Shown here: one piece after another, positions 1 to 6,365 of the stretch
Position numbering within the stretch: the stretch's first letter is position 1
Layout: every line of letters begins with the position of its first letter
Assembly: GCA_002413145.1 (NCBI GenBank)
Contig: DHWK01000036.1
Location: forward strand, 14,257-22,006
Origin: a bacterium UBP12_UBA5184
GTDB taxonomy: Bacteria; Vulcanimicrobiota; Vulcanimicrobiia; Vulcanimicrobiales; Vulcanimicrobiaceae
DNA length: 7,750 nucleotides
Direction of reading: 5' to 3'
Translations under genes and position numbers: made by a program
The notes under the pieces: generated by a model
What the model was told of the DNA's origin: nothing
Databases searched by the model: none
Seen by the model: the letters and a program-made list of their open reading frames with translations, nothing else

Positions 1-722
1 GCCTCGATGTCGATCTGCGTGAATTCCGGTTGCCGGTCGGCTCTCAAATCTTCGTCGCGAAAACAGCGCGCGATCTGCATGTAGCGGCCGAGCCCGCCGA
101 TCATGAGGATTTGCTTGAGGATCTGCGGCGACTGCGGCAGCGCGTAAAACGTGCCCTGATGGGCGCGGCTGGGAACGAGGAAGTCGCGTGCCCCCTCGGG
201 CGTCGATTTGATCAGGCAAGGCGTTTCGATTTCGAGAAAATCACGCTCGTCGAAGAAGTCCCGAATCGCCTTGACGATCTTGTGGCGGATCGTCAGGTTG
301 TGCTGAAGGCGCGGGCGCCGCAAGTCGAGATAGCGATGCTTCAGGCGCAGCGACTCGTCGACGTCGGCCTCGACGTTAACGGGAAAGGGTGGGACGAGCG
401 AACGGTTGAGGACGGCTATGCGCTCGGCCGCGACCTCGACCTCGCCGGTTCGGAGCTTCGGGTTCTCGGTTCCCGCCGGGCGGCGCCGCACGACGCCGCG
501 AACGCTCACGACGTCCTCGTTTCGGATGGTTTCGGCGATCGCGAACGCGTCGCGCTCCAGCGGATCGAAGACCGCTTGCGTGATCCCGTCGCGGTCGCGC
601 ACGTCGATGAAGATCAGCCCGCCGTGATCGCGCCGCCGATTCACCCAGCCTTCGAGAAGGACCGTCGCCCCGACGTCGCTCTTCGTCAGATCGCCGCAGG
701 AGCGTTTTCCGAGATCAGGCAC
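1..722 (-). CDS. aspS: Aspartyl-tRNA synthetase, N-terminal 240 residues (3' end outside window)
   Basis: Class II aminoacyl-tRNA synthetase that charges tRNA-Asp with aspartate in the cytoplasm. Only codons 1-240 of a family normally near 590 residues are present; the gene runs off the left edge. The OB-fold anticodon-binding domain covers about residues 1-105 (WVNRRRDHGGLIFIDVRDR at 26-44). The catalytic core follows with PEGARDF, QSPQ at 197-200 and the class II motif 2 loop FRDEDLRADRQPEF at 221-234, all close to textbook bacterial AspRS. The start is GTG at 722-720: an in-frame TAG lies three codons upstream and AGGGAA (733-728) sits 5 nt before it. It overlaps the end of the preceding glycosyltransferase by 8 bases, so it is probably co-transcribed and translationally coupled with the glycan genes. 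His33 and Gly84 match positions that mark non-discriminating AspRS (see findings). Identity is secure; tRNA specificity is inference. Confidence 0.97.
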   Translation of the reverse strand, partial: MPDLGKRSCGDLTKSDVGATVLLEGWVNRRRDHGGLIFIDVRDRDGITQAVFDPLERDAFAIAETIRNEDVVSVRGVVRRRPAGTENPKLRTGEVEVAAERIAVLNRSLVPPFPVNVEADVDESLRLKHRYLDLRRPRLQHNLTIRHKIVKAIRDFFDERDFLEIETPCLIKSTPEGARDFLVPSRAHQGTFYALPQSPQILKQILMIGGLGRYMQIARCFRDEDLRADRQPEFTQIDIE

Positions 723-1617
723 GATCGTTCCCTAACGCATCTTTGATGCCGCTGACGTAGTGATATTGATAGACGACGTTCCGCGCGAATCCCGATCGGT
801 CGCGGCCGGCTCGTTCGAGCCGCGCGAGCAGTCGCGGATTCTTCCGGATAAAGCCGTGCAGCGCGAGCGAAAGCGCGGTCATCCCAAGCCGCGCCTTGAC
901 GGCGAAGACCGGGTGCTTGCGGTAGAACCGAACCGTCGAACGGCCCGCGAGACGCATCTTTTCCTTCTGTTCGTCGTACGGTATCGCTTGCCAGTGATAG
1001 TTGACCGCTCGCGGTTCGTACAGAATACGGATTCCCGCCGCCTGCAAGCGATAACCCAGTTCGAGATCTTCGTGGCCGTAACCGGTAAAGCTCTCGTCGA
1101 AGCGACCTACTCGCTCGAGGTCGGTCTTGCGCACCGAGGCGTTGCCGGTGAGGAAATACAGCCACGAGAGCCGACGGCGGCGCTCGGGATGCAGCGGCCG
1201 GCGCACCTCGGGGCGATCTCGCAGACGTTCGTACTCCGCCAACGTGTCGACTTGCAGCTCCATCCCGACGACCGCGACGCCGCGCTCGAGTCGATGATGC
1301 TCGAGATGCCGCCCGAGCAGTTCCGGCGACGCGATGATGTCGGAGTCGGTGAACAGGACGATCTCGCCGGCGGCCGCCGCGATCCCGGCATTGCGCGCCA
1401 TCGCGCGCCCGCTGTACCCTCCCGGAACGTAACGCACGTTCGGATGGCGCGTCGAGATGCCGGCGAAGTACTCGGCCGTCCCGTCATTTGAATTCGAATC
1501 GGCGACGACGATCTCGTAATGCTCGGCGGAGAGGTCGTTCGCGAGCAATGCGGGGACAACCGCGCATAGCGTCTCGAGTCGATTGTAGGTCGGGATAACG
1601 ACGGAGAGTTCAGGCAT
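715..1617 (-). CDS. Family 2 glycosyltransferase (third GT2 of the cluster)
   Basis: A GT-A fold glycosyltransferase of 300 residues that would transfer a sugar from a nucleotide-sugar donor to a growing envelope glycan. No signal peptide or clear membrane helix is seen, so it probably acts on the cytoplasmic face. The N-terminus is the classic SVVIPTYNR strand (5-13), followed by ADSNSNDG (39-46), RAMARNAG (71-78) and the metal-binding TDSD (90-93). A C-terminal GYGHEDLELGYR (169-180) and His188 correspond to the GWED/His module of the other two GT2 proteins here, but with His in place of Trp. This is the most divergent of the three: DSD rather than DDD, and a different C-terminal tail. I chose ATG at 1617, which gives an 8-base overlap with the upstream GT9 stop and places the first beta strand at residue 4. 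A TTG five codons upstream (1632) is possible; neither has a clear Shine-Dalgarno. Donor and acceptor cannot be told from sequence. Confidence 0.92.
   Translation of the reverse strand: MPELSVVIPTYNRLETLCAVVPALLANDLSAEHYEIVVADSNSNDGTAEYFAGISTRHPNVRYVPGGYSGRAMARNAGIAAAAGEIVLFTDSDIIASPELLGRHLEHHRLERGVAVVGMELQVDTLAEYERLRDRPEVRRPLHPERRRRLSWLYFLTGNASVRKTDLERVGRFDESFTGYGHEDLELGYRLQAAGIRILYEPRAVNYHWQAIPYDEQKEKMRLAGRSTVRFYRKHPVFAVKARLGMTALSLALHGFIRKNPRLLARLERAGRDRSGFARNVVYQYHYVSGIKDALGNDRA
728..733 (-). promoter_or_regulatory. Shine-Dalgarno AGGGAA for aspS
   Basis: AGGGAA on the minus strand lies 5 nt before the GTG at 722, inside the last codons of the preceding GT2. Together with the in-frame TAG at 734-732 it fixes the aspS start. 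It also gives aspS its own ribosome entry besides coupling through the 8-base overlap. Confidence 0.6.
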
Positions 1618-2590
1618 GCAGTAAGGATTCAACGCCGGCCACGACCTCGGCGCGGGAGGCCGCCAGTTCTTCGCTCGACGTGCCGGCGGGCTTGCGTAGA
1701 CACACCGACGGGACGCCGAAGGGCGCCCACTCTTGCGAACTCAGACGAAAGTAGCGACGTTCGAAAAGGACGACGGTCGGCCTGCGCAGCGCGCTCGCGA
1801 GATGCGTCGCGCTCGTGTCGACCGTGACGACGATGCGGCTTTTCTCGAAGGCCGCCGCCCACTGGCCAAACGATAGGTCGCCGGCGTCGACGACGCCGGC
1901 GCAAGCGAGCGCGCGCGCGTTCGCGACGACGTCGCTGCCGTACGTCAAGACGATCGGCAAACCGAAACGGCGCAACTCGCCGAGCGTGGCCCGGGCGTTC
2001 TCGAACGTGCTCCCGTCCTTGAGCCAGCGCGGTCCGAGATGGAAGGCGATGCCGCCGGCCGGGACGTGCTCGACCGCCTGACGGTCGCTGGGATCGATCT
2101 TGACGACCAGCTCGCGAACGAGCTCGCGACCGCCGGCGAACGTCACGAGGTCGAGCACCTGATCGACTTCGTGACGCACGACGCAGTTGGGTTCCCGCTC
2201 GCAGAGTTCCGGGTCGGCTTCGGATATGACGAGCCGGTTGAGATACAGTCCCGCGCTCAAACGCGTGAAGTAGCGGCGTACGTACGTGTAGCCTACTCGA
2301 AGCGGCGCGCGGGTCGCGCCGACGAGCGTAAAGTCCGGGCTACACGGCGCGAGCGCGATCGCCAGATCGCACTTGCCGCGAAAGCGTTTTCCGAAATCGG
2401 CGACGCTCGCGTCCGGCGGCGCGACCACGAGCGTGTCGACGTCGGGGTTGCCCGCGAGCACGACGGCGTTGTGCCGGCTGCACACGATCGTGACGTGAGC
2501 GTCGGGCCAGGATCGCCGCACCGAGGCGATCGCCGGCGTCGAGAGGATGAGATCGCCGATCCGATCGAGCCGGCAGAGGACGATGTTCAC
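1610..2590 (-). CDS. GT9 heptosyltransferase-family glycosyltransferase (third GT9)
   Basis: A GT-B fold protein of 326 residues in the ADP-heptose:LPS heptosyltransferase family (WaaC/WaaF/RfaQ type). It would add heptose or another sugar to a lipid-A-core-like acceptor at the inner membrane. The N-terminal CRLDRIGDLILSTPA (6-20) places Asp13 where the catalytic base of WaaC lies. The C-terminal half has FHLGPRWLK (183-191) at the usual phosphate/Lys position and VDTSATHLASA (257-267), the family's D-[ST]-x-x-x-H donor-binding motif, then EWAP (287-290). The GTG start at 2590 overlaps the upstream stop as GTGA; no Shine-Dalgarno is evident, so coupling is likely. A much longer reading of this frame, back to 3052, only covers the neighbouring GT2 out of frame and is not real. 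Length is slightly short but normal for GT9. The sugar donor is unknown; heptose is a family default, not shown here. Confidence 0.9.
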   Translation of the reverse strand: MNIVLCRLDRIGDLILSTPAIASVRRSWPDAHVTIVCSRHNAVVLAGNPDVDTLVVAPPDASVADFGKRFRGKCDLAIALAPCSPDFTLVGATRAPLRVGYTYVRRYFTRLSAGLYLNRLVISEADPELCEREPNCVVRHEVDQVLDLVTFAGGRELVRELVVKIDPSDRQAVEHVPAGGIAFHLGPRWLKDGSTFENARATLGELRRFGLPIVLTYGSDVVANARALACAGVVDAGDLSFGQWAAAFEKSRIVVTVDTSATHLASALRRPTVVLFERRYFRLSSQEWAPFGVPSVCLRKPAGTSSEELAASRAEVVAGVESLLHA

Positions 2591-3486
2591 CGGCGCGGGG
2601 CCAGATCCAATTCTTCGTAATACGCTTCTCGGGCCAGCGCGCGTGCGGCCACGAGCGCCCGCGACGAGAGCGCGCGGTCGGCACTGCGATCGCCGACGAT
2701 GCCGGCCAGCACGCGCGGAAGGCCGAGCGCTCGCGCGAAACGGTGGAGCGTCCGGTGCAGCGGATCGTCGCCCGTCGCGAGCACCACGCGCCAATGCGGA
2801 TGGAGCGCGTGGAGCTGCGCGGCCGTCCGCCCCTGCGCGCGCGCCTGACGCACCATGCCCTCGACATTTGAGGCACGCGGTCGCGGCTTGTAATGAAAGA
2901 CCAGTGCCCGCTTGTTGAAGGTCGAGCGCGTCCCGGCAAAACGCAGCCGCAGCCCGAGTTCGATGTCCTCCCAACCGTACTCGCGAAAACTTTCCGTGAA
3001 GCCGCCCAAGCCGCGCAGCGCCGCGAGCGGGACCGAGACGTTGCTCGTCCAAAAATAGTTGCCGCTATAGTTGCGTAGCGTCCAGACCGGCAGCGGAAGC
3101 TTCTCGAAACTCCGAGCGTTGACGACGGCCCCGCGTACGATCGCGTCCGGAAAGCGCTCGTGCGAACGCAGATGTTCGGCGACGAACGACGGGATCGGCA
3201 GGGTGTCGTCGTCGATGAAGATGAGGCGCGCCCCGGAAGCACGTGCGATGCCGGCGTTGCGAGCGCGCGCGAGGCCCGCATTGGCCTGACGGACGACCGT
3301 GAAGGCGCAGGTCGCGCGGCTCTTGGCGGCTTCGATGACGGCCGGGGTCTCGTCGGAAGAGCCGTCGTCGACCAGTACCACCTCGTAGAGCTCGGGCGCC
3401 AGCGTCTGCTCGAAACACGCATCGAGGACCCGCCGCAATAAGCGCGCGCGGTTGAACGTGCAGAGCTGAATCGTTGCGCGGATCAT
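2587..3486 (-). CDS. Family 2 glycosyltransferase with GWED C-terminal module (second GT2)
   Basis: GT-A fold glycosyltransferase, 299 residues. The N-terminal strand IQLCTFNRARLLRR (6-19) is followed by VDDGSSDE (39-46), ANAGLARARNAG (68-79) and the metal-binding IDDD (91-94). The C-terminal half carries YGWEDIELGLRLR (160-172) and HYK with His188. In GT-A enzymes such as beta-1,4-galactosyltransferases and polypeptide GalNAc-transferases, a comparable GWGxED segment holds acceptor and catalytic residues and a later His binds Mn2+, so the same role is inferred here. The closest relative in the window is the GT2 at 5481-6365. The start is ATG at 3486, overlapping the upstream stop as ATGA; the 174-base in-frame extension back to 3660 lies wholly inside the neighbouring GT9 and is rejected. 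A GC-rich inverted repeat (3487-3516) lies directly before the start. No membrane segment is obvious. Family is firm; donor and acceptor are unknown. Confidence 0.92.
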   Translation of the reverse strand: MIRATIQLCTFNRARLLRRVLDACFEQTLAPELYEVVLVDDGSSDETPAVIEAAKSRATCAFTVVRQANAGLARARNAGIARASGARLIFIDDDTLPIPSFVAEHLRSHERFPDAIVRGAVVNARSFEKLPLPVWTLRNYSGNYFWTSNVSVPLAALRGLGGFTESFREYGWEDIELGLRLRFAGTRSTFNKRALVFHYKPRPRASNVEGMVRQARAQGRTAAQLHALHPHWRVVLATGDDPLHRTLHRFARALGLPRVLAGIVGDRSADRALSSRALVAARALAREAYYEELDLAPRR

Positions 3487-4496
3487 CGGGCCGGGGGCGC
3501 TTCGGCCCGGGCCCCCAGGAGCCCGCCCAGCGTCGCGAGGATGCGCGGCACGTCGAGCGATGCGACGCAGGCAAAGTCCGGACACGTCTCCTTGCGGTGA
3601 CGCGCCGGACACGGATAGGTCGCCCGAACGACGGCCGTGTTCCGTCCCAGCGGCGCCCAACGGTCGGGTTCGTCGGATTGGAGTGCGTAGATGCCGATCG
3701 TCGGCGCGCCGACCGCCGCAGCGACATGCATCGGTCCGCTGTCCATCGCGACCACGGCCCGCGCGCGCTCGGCGAGCGCGCCGAAAACGCCGAGCGACGT
3801 CTTTCCGGCCAACGAGACGCTCCCGGAATCGCGCGCGATCCGCTCGGCGATCTCGGCGTCGGCCGCCGTCCCGCTCACGACGAGCGGATGACCCGTCGCT
3901 TCGCGCAACCCGCGCGCCAGCGCCAGGGGACCGGCGACCGGCCAGCGCCGGCGCGTTGAGGCGATCGCGCGCGTCGGATGCAGCAGCACGAACGGCTCGA
4001 CGATGCCCCGCTCGGAGAGCAGGCGTTCTGCCTCCGCGCGCTCATCCGCACGCAATGGGAAACCCGGAGCGCCGTCGGCGACGTCGCAGCCAAGGACGCG
4101 GCCGAAGTCGAGCAAGATCTGCGTCCAGTGCGTCGTCCGGTCGCCGAGTTCGCTGCGCACGATGACGCGCTCGGTGAATAACGCCGAGTACAAGCGCCGC
4201 GCCTGACCGACGCGAACCGGGACGCCTGCCGCAAACGGCAGCCAGGCGGAGCGCGAGGTCGCCCAGGTGACGACCGCGGCGTCGAAGGCCGCTGCCCGAA
4301 TCCGCCGCGCCAGTCCGCCCAGCCGGCCGTCGTCGGTCCAAACCTCGGCGAGCATCGGTTGCCGCGCCAGGATCTCGCGATGCGCCGGCGCGGTCAATGC
4401 GACGAGTTCGTAGCGCGTTCCAAGCGCGCGCATCAACGGCGTCGCGAGTAAGACGTCACCGATGCCGCCGCCGGCGCAAAGCACGAGCGCCTTCAC
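3483..4496 (-). CDS. GT9 heptosyltransferase-family glycosyltransferase (second GT9)
   Basis: GT-B fold protein of 337 residues, the most canonical of the three GT9 enzymes here. LVLCAGGGIGDVLLATP (4-20) gives the glycine loop and Asp14, aligned with the WaaC catalytic Asp. LLHPTRAIASTRRRWP (171-186) is the HPG...K-R-W-P region with Arg in place of the usual Lys. MDSGPMHVAAAVGAP (251-265) is the nucleotide-sugar-binding signature, followed by DRWAPLG (278-284). A Cys/His cluster near the C-terminus (Cys296, His300, Cys305, Cys310) resembles those of other GT9 proteins and may bind a metal or be structural. The start is GTG at 4496, with GAGGAA (4506-4501) 4 nt upstream and a GTGA overlap with the preceding gene. 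The 650-residue open frame back to 5435 is a GC-rich artefact. The expected role is addition of heptose or a similar sugar to core oligosaccharide on the inner membrane; the exact donor is not visible. Confidence 0.93.
   Translation of the reverse strand: MKALVLCAGGGIGDVLLATPLMRALGTRYELVALTAPAHREILARQPMLAEVWTDDGRLGGLARRIRAAAFDAAVVTWATSRSAWLPFAAGVPVRVGQARRLYSALFTERVIVRSELGDRTTHWTQILLDFGRVLGCDVADGAPGFPLRADERAEAERLLSERGIVEPFVLLHPTRAIASTRRRWPVAGPLALARGLREATGHPLVVSGTAADAEIAERIARDSGSVSLAGKTSLGVFGALAERARAVVAMDSGPMHVAAAVGAPTIGIYALQSDEPDRWAPLGRNTAVVRATYPCPARHRKETCPDFACVASLDVPRILATLGGLLGARAEAPPAR
3487..3516. repeat. GC-rich inverted repeat at the start of the second GT2
   Basis: CGGGCCG (3487-3493) pairs perfectly with CGGCCCG (3503-3509) around a 9-base loop. 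Alternatively GGGGGC (3493-3498) pairs with GCCCCC (3511-3516); the two stems exclude each other. The element lies in the last codons of the second GT2's upstream neighbour (GT9), directly before the ATG at 3486, where an RNA hairpin could mask the initiation region. No T-run follows, so it does not look like a terminator. It may simply reflect GC-rich coding for Gly-Ala-Arg-Ala-Glu-Ala-Pro-Pro. Confidence 0.35.
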
Positions 4497-5533
4497 GCCG
4501 TTCCTCGTCCGAGATCGCCGGTCGAGGCGAGCAACGCTTCGAGTTCGAGCGCGACGCGTTCGCCGACGTTCTCGCGCGCGTCGACGACGAGCGAGCGGGA
4601 CGGCGCCGCCCACGGCTTCCAACGCCCGACGTCGCTCTTCGTTTGGTTCCGGGCCGGAAAGAGCACGATCGCCGGGATGCCGAGCATCCCCGCGACGTGC
4701 GACGCTCCGGAGTCCGGCGTTACGACGGCGCGAGCTCCGGCGACGAGCGCTTTCCATGCCGCCAGGTCCGGCGGGTGGACGAACGAGGTCGACGCGCGCG
4801 TGGCGTAGGCCGTCCCGAAGACGTCGTCGTCGGTGATCGCCAGGACGGCGTGCCCCCGGCCCGAGAGCTCGCGCGCGATCGAAGCGAAGGCCGCGATATC
4901 GACCCCTGCGGCAACGAACTTCGCGTTGAGTTGGAGGACGATCGCGCCGTGCCGCTCGGGTTCTTGGTCGAGCACCAGCGCGCGGAGGCGGGCGAGCGAA
5001 CGCGTCGGTTCGGATTCGGGTTGTAACCCTTCGCCGAGACGGAAGAGCGTCTCGACCTCGTGTTCGCGCGCGCGCGCGGCCGAGGCGGGGCGAACGATCG
5101 CGCGCGTTAGGAACGGGCGCAGGCGCGCGGACTTGAACGGCTTCTCCCAGCCGTTGATGAAACCGATCCGTCTCGGAATCCGAGCCTCGCGAGCGAAGGC
5201 ATAGGCGTCGAGTTCTTCCGAAGCGACCAGCGCGGCGTCGTAGCCGGCCGCGCGGGTCGCGGCCAGCGCCGGTTCGCGCGACCCGGCGGTCAAACCGTGG
5301 CGCGGCCAGGGTATGCGCTCGACCTCGTGGACGTGCGCGAACACGCCGCGCGCGAACGCGCCGGAATTGCGCGGCACAAGCAGGGCGCCGAGTTCGTGGC
5401 CGGCGTCGCGCAACGCCGCGACGAGCGGCGCGCACGCCAGCGCGTCACCGACGCCGTCGAGACGAATCAAGAGAATCCGGCTAATGGCGGCGCTCCTCGA
5501 GCGCGCGCCGCAACGCGCCGGTGTAGACCGCAT
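4493..5533 (-). CDS. GT9 heptosyltransferase-family glycosyltransferase (first GT9); start codon uncertain
   Basis: GT-B fold protein of the ADP-heptose:LPS heptosyltransferase family, likely acting on a core-like glycan. Numbering from the possible ATT start at 5485: SRILLIRLDGVGDALACAP (2-20) is a typical GT9 N-terminus with Asp14 in the catalytic position. VLQLNAKF (183-190) stands where most relatives have HPG...K. PDSGASHVAGMLGIP (257-271) is the donor-binding motif, and GRWKPW (287-292) follows. The coordinates given use the first standard start, ATG at 5533 (346 residues), which adds 16 residues of low-complexity Arg/Ser/Ala sequence, overlaps the upstream GT2 by 53 bases and has no evident Shine-Dalgarno. 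ATT at 5485 would give 330 residues, begin exactly at the first beta strand, overlap the upstream TAG by one base and sit 7 nt after a perfect GAGGAG. Family is secure; the start is open. Confidence 0.9.
   Translation of the reverse strand: MRSTPARCGARSRSAAISRILLIRLDGVGDALACAPLVAALRDAGHELGALLVPRNSGAFARGVFAHVHEVERIPWPRHGLTAGSREPALAATRAAGYDAALVASEELDAYAFAREARIPRRIGFINGWEKPFKSARLRPFLTRAIVRPASAARAREHEVETLFRLGEGLQPESEPTRSLARLRALVLDQEPERHGAIVLQLNAKFVAAGVDIAAFASIARELSGRGHAVLAITDDDVFGTAYATRASTSFVHPPDLAAWKALVAGARAVVTPDSGASHVAGMLGIPAIVLFPARNQTKSDVGRWKPWAAPSRSLVVDARENVGERVALELEALLASTGDLGRGTA
4501..4506 (-). promoter_or_regulatory. Shine-Dalgarno GAGGAA for the second GT9
   Basis: GAGGAA on the minus strand lies 4 nt before the GTG at 4496 and supports that start over the very long upstream extension of the same frame. 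The site lies inside the 3' end of the preceding GT9 gene. Confidence 0.6.
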
Positions 5534-6365
5534 CCAGATACTGGCCGCGCGCGATCGCGCGCAACGCTCCGGGAACTTTCGGATCGTCGGCGGCGCGCCG
5601 GTACGATCCGGCAAGACGCTCGGGCGCGAACAGCGCGGCGCGCCAGAGATTGGGCGCATAGGCGCCCGTCGCCAGCCTGGTGCGAAGACCGTCGTCCTTG
5701 TCGAGCAACCGCGCCGCCATCTGGGCACGCTCGCGCGCTTTTTGGGCGAGCGTATCGAGCGACTCGATGCCGGGCGGCTTGACGTGATAGAGGAAGGCGT
5801 CCCAGGCGAAGGCGCGGCGCACGCCGCTACGGCGCAGACGCAAGCCGAGTTCGGTATCTTCCCACCCGTAGAGGTTGAAGCGGGTATCGAAACCGTCGAC
5901 GGCCAGTAGCGAAGCGCGAGGTAGCGAGACGTTGCACGTGCACAAGAAAGCATTCGAATAATTGAAGGGCGACGGCTTCGGACGTCGCTCGTACGACGGG
6001 ACGTTGAGGATCGGCCCCGAGACAACCCGCGCCTCCGGCTCGCGATGGGCGGCAGCATGCGCCGCGAGAAATTGAGGCGGCAGCCAGACGTCGTCGTCGA
6101 CGAACACGATCAGGTCGCCCCGGGCGATCGCAACGCCGGCGTTACGCGCGAGGCCGCGATTCGGTTCGGCGACGTGGACGTAGCGCGGCGCCGCCGGTCC
6201 GTCGGCACGCGCGCTCAGCATCGCGGGGGTGCCGTCGGTCGAGCCGTTGTCGACGACGATGACCTCAAACTCCGGCGCGTCCCGTTGCGTTGCCAGCGAA
6301 TCGAGCGCGCGCGAGAGGACGCGAGCCCGATTGCGCGTCGCGATGACGACGGAGAGTCCGCTCAC
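5481..6365 (-). CDS. Family 2 glycosyltransferase with GWED C-terminal module (first GT2)
   Basis: GT-A fold glycosyltransferase of 294 residues. SVVIATRNRARVLSRALDSL (5-24) is the first nucleotide-binding strand and helix, followed by VVDNGSTDG (37-45), NRGLARNAG (69-77) and the metal-binding VDDD (89-92). LYGWEDTELGLRLR (165-178) and YHVKP with His194 form the same C-terminal module as in the GT2 at 2587-3486. Both also share a CNVSLP/SNVSVP segment about 20 residues before it, so the two are paralogues. The start is GTG at 6365, overlapping the LpxB-like stop as GTGA; no Shine-Dalgarno is seen, and the upstream in-frame extension to 6998 lies inside the neighbour in another frame. The predicted role is cytoplasmic-face transfer of a sugar to an envelope glycan, directly after the step carried out by the LpxB-like protein if gene order reflects order of action. 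The sugar is unknown. Confidence 0.92.
   Translation of the reverse strand: MSGLSVVIATRNRARVLSRALDSLATQRDAPEFEVIVVDNGSTDGTPAMLSARADGPAAPRYVHVAEPNRGLARNAGVAIARGDLIVFVDDDVWLPPQFLAAHAAAHREPEARVVSGPILNVPSYERRPKPSPFNYSNAFLCTCNVSLPRASLLAVDGFDTRFNLYGWEDTELGLRLRRSGVRRAFAWDAFLYHVKPPGIESLDTLAQKARERAQMAARLLDKDDGLRTRLATGAYAPNLWRAALFAPERLAGSYRRAADDPKVPGALRAIARGQYLDAVYTGALRRALEERRH
5493..5498 (-). promoter_or_regulatory. Shine-Dalgarno GAGGAG before possible ATT start of first GT9
   Basis: On the minus strand GAGGAG lies inside the last codons of the upstream GT2 (two Glu codons), 7 nt before ATT at 5485-5483. Spacing and strength are ideal for initiation there. It decides between the ATT start and the weaker upstream ATG at 5533. 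It could also be a chance result of the Glu-Glu codons. Confidence 0.45.

Noticed and set aside
30..746. Plus-strand open frame of 238 codons
   Set aside because: It lies antisense to aspS, whose minus-strand protein carries unmistakable class II motifs. Long antisense frames are expected at this GC content.
760..1491. Plus-strand open frame of 243 codons
   Set aside because: It is antisense to the third GT2 and encodes charged, low-complexity sequence with no recognisable domain.
1615..1632. TTG start at 1632 for the third GT2
   Set aside because: Possible, but ATG at 1617 is a better codon, starts at the first beta strand and gives an overlap matching the next junction.
1610..3052. 480-residue reading of the third GT9 frame
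   Set aside because: Sequence before the GTG at 2590 is a shadow of the second GT2. The GT9 first strand begins at residue 2 from that GTG.
2340..3422. 360-codon minus-strand open frame
   Set aside because: It crosses two well-supported genes in a different frame and is rich in Arg, Ser and Pro with no domain.
3487..3516. Rho-independent terminator
   Set aside because: The hairpin is GC-rich but lies within coding sequence before a coupled start and has no following T-run.
3483..5435. 650-residue reading of the second GT9 frame
   Set aside because: The upstream 313 residues are Arg/Ala-rich shadow of the first GT9. The real protein starts at GTG 4496, with a Shine-Dalgarno and the canonical GT9 N-terminus.
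4493..6058. 521-residue reading of the first GT9 frame
   Set aside because: The extra N-terminal part lies inside the upstream GT2 in another frame and has Arg/Ser/Pro-rich shadow composition.
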